From Pseudomonadota bacterium (GTDB lineage: Bacteria > Desulfobacterota > JADFVX01), in assembly GCA_015222755.1 (NCBI GenBank), contig JADFVX010000080.1:1-16120 (forward strand): 16,120 nucleotides of DNA. Direction: 5' to 3'. The notes under the pieces were generated by a model that ran no database searches, was not told the DNA's origin, and saw only the letters and a list, made by a program, of their open reading frames with translations. The translations under genes and the position numbers were made by a program. Shown one piece after another: positions 1 through 7,114 of the stretch (position 1 is its first letter; every line of letters starts with the position of its first letter).

Positions 1-89
1 CATCCTTCTTTTTCGGACAGATATCCAGTATCCCCAAACGACATAGTGCCGTTTGGGGATACTGGATATCTGTCCGAAAAAGAAGGATG
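1..89. repeat. Perfect 40-bp inverted repeat with 9-nt loop
   Basis: Bases 1-40 are an exact reverse complement of bases 50-89, with the loop acatagtgc at 41-49. The match reaches base 1, so the true stem may be longer than the window shows. There is no T-tract after the right arm as a simple terminator would have, and no transposase lies beside it. It could be a fold-back mobile-element remnant, a large hairpin, or an assembly or amplification fold-back if the contig begins here. The repeat itself is certain; its nature is not. Confidence 0.95.
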
Positions 90-92
90 AGG

Positions 93-170
93 ATAAATGC
101 AGGGATTGTGAGATAAGGGATGTGTGTAAACTATAATATTTTGTATATGAGACCTCTATAAAATATTCTC
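93..170. repeat. Diverged repeat, copy A (partner near 972-1048)
   Basis: The first 37 bases (93-129) match 972-1008 at 27 positions, and most differences are transitions. With single-base gaps, weaker similarity continues to about 170 and 1048. Together the copies flank the toxin-antitoxin pair and the palindromic repeat at 169-274. This could be the footprint of an old duplication or of a degraded mobile element. The alignment was made by eye, so the outer part is uncertain. Confidence 0.5.
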
Positions 171-274
171 ATTGCGACCGACGGAAGTCCTGAAAGGGCG
201 AGGAGCAAAAGCGATGCGGCAATCTTTAAGCAAGTGAAGCAAATAGATTGCCACGCCCTACGGGCTCGCAATGA
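169..274. repeat. Large imperfect palindromic intergenic repeat
   Basis: The outer arms are tcattgcga (169-177) and tcgcaatga (266-274). The inner arms are ggcaatct (218-225) and agattgcc (245-252). The element is non-coding and about 106 bp long. From memory, very similar dispersed palindromes (arms built on TCATTGCGA and AGATTGCCACGCCC) occur in many copies in some deltaproteobacterial and Nitrospirota-like genomes, so this is probably one member of a genome-wide family. With the neighbouring repeats and a promoter it accounts for the gene-free first 390 bases. Confidence 0.75.
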
Positions 275-317
275 CTGCAAGTAGGGGTTTAGCAGAGAAA
301 AAAGGTGGTCTCTTTAA

Positions 318-346
318 TTGACACAAGGATAGCCACTTGATAAACT
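318..346 (+). promoter_or_regulatory. Sigma-70-type promoter of the toxin-antitoxin pair
   Basis: There is a perfect -35 hexamer TTGACA (318-323), a 17-nt spacer, and a -10 hexamer TAAACT (341-346, 4 of 6). Transcription would start near 352, giving a leader of about 40 nt before the antitoxin ATG. Phd/YefM antitoxins usually repress their own promoter, so an operator may overlap this site, but no clear palindrome was seen between 347 and 390. Confidence 0.6.
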
Positions 347-390
347 AGTCTTAATTATAGTCGACCCGAATTCAGACCAAGAGGATAAAA

Positions 391-660
391 ATGAAAATAT
401 TACCGTTGTCAGAAGCGAAGATGAAGCTCAGCAAGCTGGTGGAAGATGTGAGCAGCACAGACGAAGAGGTAGTTATAACTAAAAATGGCTACCCCACTGC
501 AGTACTAGTAAGTACGGATGAATTTGAGGGATGGAAAGAGACTGTCGCTGTACAGTCTGACCGTGACTTGATGCAGGAGATAGAAGAAGGTCTTTCAGCG
601 CTGAGAGAAGGCAAGGCCAAACTCTATACCCTTGACGAGCTTTTCAATGAAGGTGCGTAG
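391..660 (+). CDS. Type II antitoxin, Phd/YefM family
   Basis: A small DNA-binding antitoxin of 89 residues, the normal length for this family. The N-terminal part has the Phd/YefM fold signature: a start like MKILPLSEAKMKLSKLVEDV, then VVITKNGYPTAVLVSTDEFE at about residues 27-46. The C-terminal part is acidic and charged and would wrap the toxin. The ATG is preceded by the Shine-Dalgarno AAGAGGA (379-385). The toxin gene follows after 3 nt in the same frame, the usual antitoxin-first order, so the two are likely co-transcribed and translationally coupled. The protein likely neutralises the toxin and represses the operon. The family is clear; the exact subtype is not. Confidence 0.88.
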   Translation: MKILPLSEAKMKLSKLVEDVSSTDEEVVITKNGYPTAVLVSTDEFEGWKETVAVQSDRDLMQEIEEGLSALREGKAKLYTLDELFNEGA

Positions 661-663
661 GTT

Positions 664-963
664 TTGACCGGAACTGCTCAACAGTTAAAAATCCCCAAAC
701 ATGTGGCAGAACTCATTCGCCGCATGCACCCCACCCTAAAACAAAAAATACGTGCCGCATTAAAAACCATCCTCGATGATCCCGGCACCGGAAAAGCACT
801 GCGCAATGAGCTGAAAGGACTTGTCACATTCAGGGTCGCACGTTTCCGTATCGTTTATCGTATCGGCAAAAAGAAAGTTATAGAGGTGGTAGCCATAGGA
901 CCAAGAAAAACTATTTACGAAGAAACCTATAGGCTGCTAAAAAAAGAAGAGAAAGAAAAATAA
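664..963 (+). CDS. RelE/ParE-superfamily toxin
   Basis: A 99-residue basic protein. The core at about residues 50-88 reads like RelE/ParE toxins: LKGLVTFRVARFRIVYRIG, then VIEVVAIGPRKTIYEE. The paired basic strand residues and the R...Y near the end sit where RelE-type mRNA interferases carry catalytic Arg and Tyr. A ParE-like gyrase toxin cannot be excluded from sequence alone. The start is TTG, directly after the antitoxin stop plus one codon. No in-frame ATG lies early enough to keep the first helix, so TTG is well supported, although the Shine-Dalgarno is weak. The lysine-rich tail (KKEEKEK) is somewhat unusual. Nothing suggests the pair is broken. Confidence 0.85.
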   Translation: MTGTAQQLKIPKHVAELIRRMHPTLKQKIRAALKTILDDPGTGKALRNELKGLVTFRVARFRIVYRIGKKKVIEVVAIGPRKTIYEETYRLLKKEEKEK

Positions 964-971
964 ATTTGAGA

Positions 972-1048
972 ACAAATGCAGAGATTACAGGATAAAAGAT
1001 GTTTGCAGCTTGTGGTGTTTTGCGTTAAATTGACTTCTATGATAATTC
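972..1048. repeat. Diverged repeat, copy B (partner 93-170)
   Basis: This is the second copy of the imperfect repeat, starting 9 bases after the toxin stop. The shared blocks are aaatgcag, gatt, gataa, gatgt and ttttg. Bases 964-1089 are otherwise non-coding and AT-rich. A TTGACT box at 1030-1035 could be part of a promoter for the next gene, but no convincing -10 sits at the right distance. Confidence 0.45.
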
Positions 1049-1089
1049 GCATAAAAGTGTTGTGTCGGCATAGATTATAGAAAAATATA

Positions 1090-1542
1090 ATGATAGAAAC
1101 AATCAAATCAATTCTGAGTTCAGCTGATTTTTGGGCTATTGTTATTTCTGCCTTTGTTGCAATTTTTACATTTGCAAAAGCCAAGGAATCAGAAAGAGAA
1201 GCTGAATGGCGAAAAGAAAAACTTAAATTGTATTTAAATTTTATGGAATCTCTAAGTGAAATCACTGAATCAGAAAAAACAGATTACGGAGAAATCTCCT
1301 TTGCTAAAGCTTGTAATGATTTACATTTATTAGCTCCATTAAATGTCATAAATGCCTTACACAAATATCAAAAAGAGATGAGCATGAAAAACACAAACTC
1401 TACACATGAATCAAGAAAAATGACGCAAGAAAATTTAATTTATGAAATCAGAAAAGACTTAAAAATTAAACCAAATGAAAAAAGAGATGATTTCAATTTA
1501 TTAATGTGGACATCTGGAAAAAAGAAAGGCGAAAATTTATAA
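1090..1542 (+). CDS. Single-pass membrane protein of unknown function
   Basis: 150 residues. One hydrophobic segment (about residues 12-28, FWAIVISAFVAIFTFAK) is followed by a charged helix KAKESEREAEWRKEKLKLYL and a soluble domain with ACNDLHLLAP near residues 75-84 and LLMWTSG near the end. It is therefore probably anchored by its N-terminus with the bulk in the cytoplasm. From memory it resembles a widespread conserved hypothetical family with the same order (TM, ADWRKEKL-like, ACN..L..AP, ..RLW.SG) that has no assigned function and often sits in accessory regions. GC content is about 30 percent in sampled lines against about 50 percent in the next gene, and no Shine-Dalgarno precedes the ATG. 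Both suggest recent transfer. Function unknown. Confidence 0.72.
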   Translation: MIETIKSILSSADFWAIVISAFVAIFTFAKAKESEREAEWRKEKLKLYLNFMESLSEITESEKTDYGEISFAKACNDLHLLAPLNVINALHKYQKEMSMKNTNSTHESRKMTQENLIYEIRKDLKIKPNEKRDDFNLLMWTSGKKKGENL

Positions 1543-1562
1543 AATATTAATAAACCTAATCC

Positions 1563-1597
1563 TTAACACTCAACCGACAAAACCGTTTGAGTGTTAA
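1563..1597. repeat. 11-bp inverted repeat (hairpin) upstream of ald
   Basis: TTAACACTCAA (1563-1573) is perfectly complementary to TTGAGTGTTAA (1587-1597), with a 13-nt loop. No T-tract follows on the plus strand, so it is not a textbook intrinsic terminator. It may end the transcript of the AT-rich gene, or serve as a regulator site for ald, whose start codon lies 40 nt downstream. Confidence 0.6.
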
Positions 1598-1637
1598 ACG
1601 CTAATATCATCGTGTAAATACCACACAAGGTGACTAT

Positions 1638-2744
1638 ATGATAATAGGTATACCTAAAGAAATAAAAGACAAGGAGTTCCGTGTCGGCATCGTACCGGCG
1701 GGGGTGCGTACACTCACAGCATCGGGACACCGCGTCATCATCGAGAAAAATGCCGGTGCGGGAAGCGGTATAGGTGATGATGAGTACAGCAAAGCAGGTG
1801 CCGAGATAGCAGACAGCGCAGAGGCCGTCTACAACAGTGCAGACATGGTAATGAAGGTGAAGGAGCCGCTGGAAAGTGAGTATCCCTACATGCGTGAGGG
1901 GCTCATACTCTACACCTTCCTCCACCTTGCCCCTCTCCCCGGCCTGACAGATGAACTTCTTAAAAAAGGTGTTGTTGGAATAGGTTATGAAACGGTAAGC
2001 CTCGATGACGGCTACCTGCCGCTTCTTGCGCCTATGAGCGAGGTAGCAGGCCGCATGTCCATACAGGTTGGGGCACACTATCTTCAAAAGGAGTCCGGCG
2101 GTATCGGTATCCTACTTGGCGGCGTCCCCGGCGTGGAGCACGGTCACGTCACCATAATCGGTGGCGGCAATGTGGGCATCAACGCGGCACGGGTCGCCTC
2201 GGCGCTCGGCGCTACCGTTACTGTCCTGGATACAGACCTCCACAGGCTTGCCTACCTTGAAGACATATTTGCCGGGCGCGTCAATACGCTAATGTCAAAT
2301 ATCCACAATATCGAAGAAGAGCTGAAGTTGGCCGATCTCGTCGTCGGTGCAGTGCTTATCCCCGGAGGAAAGGCGCCTAAACTTGTGACGAAGAAAATGC
2401 TGAAATTGATGAAGAAGGGCTCTGTGATAGTCGATGTAGCCATAGACCAGGGTGGTTGCATAGAGACTTCAAGACCTACATCGCACTCAGAGCCTGTATT
2501 TGATATGGATGGCGTAACACATTACGCTGTTACAAATATGCCGGGGGCCGTCCCCAGGACATCGACATTTGCGCTGACAAACGCCACACTGCCTTTTGCT
2601 TTGGAGATTGCAGATAAGGGCCTCAAAAAAGCGCTATCAGAAAATAACGCCCTTCTTAAAGGAGTGAACACATATTATGGCAAGCTGACCAACGGCGAAG
2701 TGGCCGAAGCGCAAGCTAGGGAGTGGGAGGAACTTAGTCTTTGA
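1638..2744 (+). CDS. ald: Alanine dehydrogenase
   Basis: This enzyme catalyses the NAD-dependent reversible conversion of L-alanine to pyruvate and ammonia in the cytoplasm. The 368 residues are the normal full length. The residues known to bind substrate and catalyse in this family are all in place: R15 (EFRVG), K75 (MKVKEP), H96 (FLHLAPL) and D270 (VDVAIDQGG). The nucleotide-binding Rossmann motif IIGGGNVG is at residues 173-180. A GxYG-like tail (NTYYGKLTN) near residue 345 is also typical. The ATG is preceded by the Shine-Dalgarno AAGGTGA (1627-1633). The gene overlaps radC by 4 nt, so the two form a translationally coupled pair. Composition is markedly more GC-rich than the gene before it, marking the return to core chromosome. 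No clear sigma-70 promoter was recognised in the 95-nt gap. Confidence 0.96.
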   Translation: MIIGIPKEIKDKEFRVGIVPAGVRTLTASGHRVIIEKNAGAGSGIGDDEYSKAGAEIADSAEAVYNSADMVMKVKEPLESEYPYMREGLILYTFLHLAPLPGLTDELLKKGVVGIGYETVSLDDGYLPLLAPMSEVAGRMSIQVGAHYLQKESGGIGILLGGVPGVEHGHVTIIGGGNVGINAARVASALGATVTVLDTDLHRLAYLEDIFAGRVNTLMSNIHNIEEELKLADLVVGAVLIPGGKAPKLVTKKMLKLMKKGSVIVDVAIDQGGCIETSRPTSHSEPVFDMDGVTHYAVTNMPGAVPRTSTFALTNATLPFALEIADKGLKKALSENNALLKGVNTYYGKLTNGEVAEAQAREWEELSL

Positions 2745-3424
2745 AAGAGGAGAGGCCGCACTACCACGGCCACAAAAAAAGGCTTAAGGAAAGGTTCCTG
2801 AAAAGCGGACTTGAGGGTCTTGCCGATTACGAGGCACTTGAGCTTATACTAAGCCTTGCCATTGTAAGACGTGATGTAAAGCCTGTGGCAAAGGAACTAC
2901 TTAAAAGGTTCGGCTCCTTTGCTGCCGTGCTTGATGCCACACCTGCGGCCCTTACCTCTGTAGAGGGCATAGGTGAAAATGCAGCAGCGGCAATACATCT
3001 TATAAAGGAGGCTTCTACAAAATACCTCCGGGAGGGCAGCCGCAAGGCCTGCATTGTCTCCTCCCCTGCCGCCCTCATAGACTACTGCAAAACAGCTATG
3101 AAGGGCCTCAGGGACGAACAGTTCCGCGTTATCTTTCTGAACACAAAAAACGAGATAATAGATGATGAAGTCCTGTGTGAAGGAACTATCGACCAGACGG
3201 CCGTATATCCCCGTAAGGTAATAGAGAGGACAATCCACCACGGCGCATCATCATTGATATTTGTCCATAATCACCCCAGTGGCCATCCGGCTCCCTCTAA
3301 TTCGGACAAGGAGCTTACGAAGACACTGAAGGAAGCGGCGGCATCCATACAGGTAAAAGTCCACGACCACCTTATAATCGGAAAAAATTCCTACTACTCC
3401 TTTACAGAAGAGGGGTTTTTGTAG
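2741..3424 (+). CDS. radC: RadC/YeeS family JAB-domain protein
   Basis: 227 residues, the usual length. The N-terminal part carries a helix-hairpin-helix-like region (about residues 29-90, with SVEGIGENAAA at 73-83). The C-terminal part is the JAB1/MPN-type domain with the metal motif H176-x-H178-x10-D189 in HNHPSGHPAPSNSD, so the presumed zinc site is intact. The historical DNA-repair assignment of RadC is not well supported, and the molecular role of the family is uncertain. The start is TTG at 2741, overlapping the ald stop by 4 nt, with GGGAGG at 2725-2730. There is no alternative ATG before residue 120, so the TTG start is forced. Confidence 0.92.
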   Translation: MKEERPHYHGHKKRLKERFLKSGLEGLADYEALELILSLAIVRRDVKPVAKELLKRFGSFAAVLDATPAALTSVEGIGENAAAAIHLIKEASTKYLREGSRKACIVSSPAALIDYCKTAMKGLRDEQFRVIFLNTKNEIIDDEVLCEGTIDQTAVYPRKVIERTIHHGASSLIFVHNHPSGHPAPSNSDKELTKTLKEAAASIQVKVHDHLIIGKNSYYSFTEEGFL

Positions 3425-3461
3425 TAAGGTTTTTTCTTATAAAACCAAACTAATATTTACT

Positions 3462-4523
3462 ATGCCACTAAGCGAAAAACAAATATTTGTCCGCGCACTG
3501 AGTAATAAAGAGTTTTCCGGCAAAGATGACACTTCATGGGTCTTCTCCAAACAGGAGTTAGACGGCTATGACTTCATAGCACTGGATGTCTCACAAGTCA
3601 CCAAGATTCACAGCAGGGGAATGGGAAGGCTTGTCCGTCTTCATCACAAGATGCAGTTCAACATGACCGACATTGCCATCATCTCACCATCGGATGAATT
3701 TCTTTCCCTTTTCAGGACCTTACACATAGCCAGCAAGGTACATCAGGCAGCAACAAAAAATGAGCTTGTCGAAAAGATAAACATGCAGCCCAAGAGGCTG
3801 CTCATGATCAGTGTAGACAGGAACTCTGCCGGTCTTGTTCGGGACATGGTGAAAAGCCTTGATGCTACCTTCAGCTATCGCCATCCGAGTGTTCAGGATG
3901 CGACGATTGTAAAGGAAATGCAGCCTTCCATGCTTATAGTAGACCTTCCCTTTGTCATGGAACACCGGGAGGCCCTTAAGACGACCTTCGGTCACAGCTA
4001 CCACATCCCGGTTCTTGTTCTAATGCCACCAAGCTCGGAGGCCCGGGAGTTTAAGGACACCTTCCGTTCATGCCGGGTGCAGGCCCTTGGAATGCCCTTC
4101 CCGCCCCGCCATATCCATGACATCCTGAGCAGCAACTTCAGGGTGATGACCAAAGATGCCAAACCAAAACTGCTGGCCGTTGACGATCTGAACTTCATGC
4201 GACAGGTCCTAAAGTCAAACCTGGAGGAAGACTACGAGGTCTTTCTTGCTGAAAATGGCGAAGAGGCTATAGAAGTTGCGGAGCATGAAAAGCCTGACAT
4301 AATACTAATGGATGTAGAGATGCCTGTCATGGACGGGCTTACAGCAACAAGGAAGATAAAATCCAACCCTGATCTTAAGCATATCCCTGTGCTCGTTCTG
4401 ACAGCAAAAGCCGCTGTAGACATAATAGAGACCGCCTGTAAGGCTGGTGCAGCAGATTACATCCTTAAACCACCGGACTTCACTATCATAAGGGAAAAGA
4501 TCGCCAAATATATAAAGAAGTAG
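3462..4523 (+). CDS. STAS + degenerate receiver + receiver domain regulator
   Basis: 353 residues with three parts. Residues 6-100 look like a STAS domain, the fold of anti-sigma-factor antagonists: YDFIALDVSQVTKIHSRGMG with S51 at the usual phospho-serine place. Residues 110-225 look like a degenerate receiver. D161 remains (LIVDLP), but the acidic pair is reduced to D119 and the conserved Thr and Lys are replaced (M188, M211). Residues 235-353 are a full receiver with D241/D242, phospho-acceptor D284 (LMDVEMPVMDG), T314 and K336. There is no DNA-binding or enzymatic output domain, so the output is probably protein-protein. No histidine kinase lies nearby, so it is an orphan here. The ATG has no clear Shine-Dalgarno. 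The domain calls for STAS and the middle receiver are inferences from pattern; the last receiver is certain. Confidence 0.8.
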   Translation: MPLSEKQIFVRALSNKEFSGKDDTSWVFSKQELDGYDFIALDVSQVTKIHSRGMGRLVRLHHKMQFNMTDIAIISPSDEFLSLFRTLHIASKVHQAATKNELVEKINMQPKRLLMISVDRNSAGLVRDMVKSLDATFSYRHPSVQDATIVKEMQPSMLIVDLPFVMEHREALKTTFGHSYHIPVLVLMPPSSEAREFKDTFRSCRVQALGMPFPPRHIHDILSSNFRVMTKDAKPKLLAVDDLNFMRQVLKSNLEEDYEVFLAENGEEAIEVAEHEKPDIILMDVEMPVMDGLTATRKIKSNPDLKHIPVLVLTAKAAVDIIETACKAGAADYILKPPDFTIIREKIAKYIKK

Positions 4524-4663
4524 GCTCTAGTCTTAGTGATTTGAATCCTTTTAAGGTTCTGAAACGATAGATGATTTAACTGGTGAGTTCAAGCAAGCTT
4601 TATGATCCAAAACAGGTCAAAGCAGCAGAGTCTACCGGATATTTTGCATAGATAAGGCCCGCG
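4524..4663. other. Convergent intergenic spacer
   Basis: These 140 bases separate the 3' ends of the receiver protein and lptG. No stable hairpin with a T-tract was seen on either strand, and no ORF or repeat was recognised. Confidence 0.5.
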
Positions 4664-5737
4664 TCAGGTCCTCGCACCTATAAATGCTATAAGCCCCACC
4701 AGCCCAAATATTATGTTGGAGCCAAATGCGGCAAGGAAGGGGGGGAGCACTCCCACATGCCCCAGTGAGATATTAAAGGCCATAGTCACCCAGTAAAGGA
4801 AACCGATAATAATACTTATACCCACACCTGAAGCAATGCCGGAAGAGCGGGCTGTCTTAAGGCCGAAAGGTATGCCTATTAGCGGAAAAATTATATTAAC
4901 AAGCGGGAAGGCTATTTTTGCCACCAGGTCAACGACATATCTTTGGTAGTCAAGTCCCATTCTTTTAAGTTTTTCAATATGTCGATTCAATTCTCCGAAG
5001 GTCATCTCCTCCGGTTCCGGTTCGGCTACCTTAAAGGTGTCCAGCGTCTCCTCTCCGATAAAGTCATAATGGTCAAAATAGGATATTTTTAAGTTTGGCA
5101 AAAAATGCCGTGTTGTACCATCTCTCAGTTGCCAGTGATCTACTTCCCAGGAGGCCTTTTTTGCATCTATCCTTGTTGTAACACGGTAGTTCCTATCCAG
5201 TATAAATATGGTGATATTGTGCAAGACTTCCTTTTTTACATTGATATGCTGGATCTTGTATATAACTTCTTTCCCGAAATACCAGATATTGTTTTTTTTG
5301 AAAAGCCTGTCCTCTGCACTTACCCCGGGACGAAACCGTTCTATTTCCTTATAACGTTTTGTAGTATAGGGGACCATATACTCATTTGTGGCAAGTGAAA
5401 AAAGGCCTATGCCTAGCGATATTATAAGTATGGGCATGGATAGCCTGTAAATGCTGTTCCCGCCTGCCTTCATGGCCACCAATTCACTACTTTGTGAAAG
5501 GAGGCTCAGCGTAAGGAGCGTGGCAAGTAATGTTGCCATGGGAGTGATCTGGGTAAGTATAAGCGGTATCTTGAAGAGGAAATATTTGCCTATATCGATT
5601 AGCGGTACCTCTCTGGAACTGAGTTTCCAGAACTTGCTCATTGAATCAATAGATAGATAGACGAAAAGAAAGCTGATTATGCAGATAAAGAAGAGCTTTA
5701 GGAAATGCATCGATATGTAGCGGTAGAGCAAGTTCAT
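4664..5737 (-). CDS. lptG: LPS export permease LptG (YjgQ family)
   Basis: Inner-membrane half of the LptB2FG ABC transporter, which extracts lipopolysaccharide from the inner membrane and feeds it to the LptC-LptA bridge. The 357 residues match the family length. The order is typical: three N-terminal membrane segments (about 10-30, 55-80, 98-118), a periplasmic beta-jellyroll-like domain (about 125-255), then three C-terminal membrane segments (about 270-352). Family signatures include ELVAMKAGG near residue 85, the coupling-helix region, and FPLIGIPFGL near residue 290. The ATG overlaps the lptF stop by 4 nt (ATGA). LptF and LptG are paralogues; this one is called LptG because it is the downstream gene and has the shorter form. 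The ATPase LptB is not in this window. Confidence 0.92.
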   Translation of the reverse strand: MNLLYRYISMHFLKLFFICIISFLFVYLSIDSMSKFWKLSSREVPLIDIGKYFLFKIPLILTQITPMATLLATLLTLSLLSQSSELVAMKAGGNSIYRLSMPILIISLGIGLFSLATNEYMVPYTTKRYKEIERFRPGVSAEDRLFKKNNIWYFGKEVIYKIQHINVKKEVLHNITIFILDRNYRVTTRIDAKKASWEVDHWQLRDGTTRHFLPNLKISYFDHYDFIGEETLDTFKVAEPEPEEMTFGELNRHIEKLKRMGLDYQRYVVDLVAKIAFPLVNIIFPLIGIPFGLKTARSSGIASGVGISIIIGFLYWVTMAFNISLGHVGVLPPFLAAFGSNIIFGLVGLIAFIGART

Positions 5738-6939
5738 GCCTGTTTTTTACCTCTATTGACCTTTATAAGGCCTTTTGCCGTTTTTACAATAAGGCTGAAC
5801 AGCTGCTCAAAAAGGGTCATAAGCTTTATCTCCTTATCTGCATTTACTTTGTTCATAAGGTAGAGGCCGATGGCAAAAAATACAATGTTCGGTGTCCAAA
5901 TGCTCAGGGAGGGGGGCATGATATTGCGCTCACCTATAGCCTCACCCAGAAGGAAGGATATCCAGTAAGTGATGATAAGGGCAAGGCTTATAATAAAGCC
6001 GTGTGCCTTGCCGGAGCGTTTTCCCTGTATGCCAAGAGGTGCGCCTATAAGGGCAAACACAATACAGGCAAAGGGGATAGCAAATCTCTTGTGTAGCTCT
6101 ATTTTAAGCGTAGCATCATTTTTTCCCATTTCCTTAAGCTCTTTGCTTTTTTGCAGTATTTCGCTGACAGAAAGCTCCTTTTCACTCTTTTTGACAATAC
6201 CTTTATCATTTTTACCGCCTCCCATGGCAAGGGCAATATCGTATATTTTGAAGTCAACCGCCTTGTACTGAGTGTCCTTTTTTAGCCCCCTGCGGTGAAT
6301 AGTACCGTCATATAACCTCAGTGTTATGGTCTTTCTCTCTGGCAGGGCTATTATCTCCCCCTCTTTTGCCAGGATAGTATTGCTGCTTAAGCCTTTCTTT
6401 TCTTCCGAGATCATTACCTCCGTAAAGCGCCCAGACAAGCGATCTTTCCCGTTTATGTGTAGTACAATATTTTTAAAGGAATCTATTAGCCGTCCGGGAA
6501 CTATGGCTGTGTCAGCCTTCTGTTTTGCAATGCCGTAGGTTTGTGCCTTAAATCCTTGGCTTCCCCAGGGAAGAGCAAATATCATCAGGAAAAGGCTGAT
6601 TATCAGCATGACTAGTGCAAGAAAAGCAACGGGGGGCATCAACTGTATGAGGCTTATACCGGATGCCTTCATAGAGGTGATCTCCTCATCATTTGAAAGG
6701 CGGCCAAAGGCGAGTAATACCCCAAGCAAAAAAGCCATTGGGATTGTATATACAAAAAAGGTAGGTAGAATATACAGGATAAGCCGTAGCACCTCAGATA
6801 TGGCGACGCCCTTGCCAACTACCAGTTCTGTTAGATTCAGCACCTTTCCCATGAGCAGTATACATGTGAAGATAGTCAGCCCAAGCAGGAAAGGGACAGT
6901 GATCTCTCTGGCGATATATAGGTTCAGTTTTTTTGTCAT
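5734..6939 (-). CDS. lptF: LPS export permease LptF (YjgP family)
   Basis: Partner permease of LptG in the LPS export ABC transporter. It has the same plan of three membrane segments, a periplasmic domain, and three membrane segments. Signatures are DEEITSMKASGIS (the counterpart of the coupling helix), FALIGAPLGIQGKRSG and a final segment near NIVFFAIGLYLM. The C-terminus carries about 35 extra residues, mostly amphipathic and basic (KGLIKVNRGKKQA). The ATG at 6939 (MTKKLNLYIAREITVPFLLG) is chosen because it matches the usual family start. The frame stays open upstream to an ATG at 6966 and a TTG at 7023 (429 residues), and none of the three starts has a good Shine-Dalgarno, so the start is the weak point. 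It is the first gene of the lptFG operon and reads away from nifU. Confidence 0.9.
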   Translation of the reverse strand: MTKKLNLYIAREITVPFLLGLTIFTCILLMGKVLNLTELVVGKGVAISEVLRLILYILPTFFVYTIPMAFLLGVLLAFGRLSNDEEITSMKASGISLIQLMPPVAFLALVMLIISLFLMIFALPWGSQGFKAQTYGIAKQKADTAIVPGRLIDSFKNIVLHINGKDRLSGRFTEVMISEEKKGLSSNTILAKEGEIIALPERKTITLRLYDGTIHRRGLKKDTQYKAVDFKIYDIALAMGGGKNDKGIVKKSEKELSVSEILQKSKELKEMGKNDATLKIELHKRFAIPFACIVFALIGAPLGIQGKRSGKAHGFIISLALIITYWISFLLGEAIGERNIMPPSLSIWTPNIVFFAIGLYLMNKVNADKEIKLMTLFEQLFSLIVKTAKGLIKVNRGKKQA

Positions 6940-7050
6940 CGAGGCTTGATATTCTATCCGATGCATAGAGGCAAGTAAAGAGTTGCGTCTAAAGTAATCA
7001 GGCAGTGCGTAGAGTTCTCTCAAAAAGCCACTTTATGGGAAATCAAATGT

Positions 7051-7076
7051 CTGCGGTTTTCCGTAGCCCTTTTTTT
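7051..7076 (+). terminator. Terminator-like hairpin in a divergent spacer
   Basis: CTGCGG (7051-7056) pairs with CCGTAG (7061-7066, one G-T wobble) around a TTTT loop. It is followed by CCC and seven T residues (7070-7076). It has the form of an intrinsic terminator on the plus strand, yet the upstream gene lptF runs the other way. It may stop plus-strand antisense transcription, or be a hairpin in the lptF leader when read on the minus strand. Confidence 0.4.
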
Positions 7077-7114
7077 GTATTGCGCTTATTGGGGGATTGT
7101 CGGAGTGGCGAGCA

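Noticed and set aside
1..300. CRISPR array or tRNA in the gene-free left end
   Set aside because: The repeats are inverted or dispersed rather than regularly spaced direct repeats, and no cloverleaf can be drawn.
344..373. SpeI, SalI and EcoRI recognition sites within 30 bases (vector polylinker?)
   Set aside because: The sites are not contiguous, other polylinker sites are absent, and the sequence runs smoothly into a native promoter and gene. Chance is the simpler explanation.
927..1265. Minus-strand frame of 112 codons
   Set aside because: It lies antisense to the toxin end and the AT-rich gene, has no ribosome site and low-complexity Ser/Phe-rich composition, so it is a shadow frame.
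1563..1599. Integron attC-like site after the AT-rich gene
   Set aside because: GTTAAAC at 1593-1599 fits the GTTRRRY core, but the partner RYYYAAC core and the inner L boxes are missing, and no integrase or further cassette is present.
1563..2087. Minus-strand frame of 174 codons opposite ald
   Set aside because: It is antisense to a well-conserved enzyme, with no family resemblance and a Cys/Tyr-rich composition typical of shadow frames.
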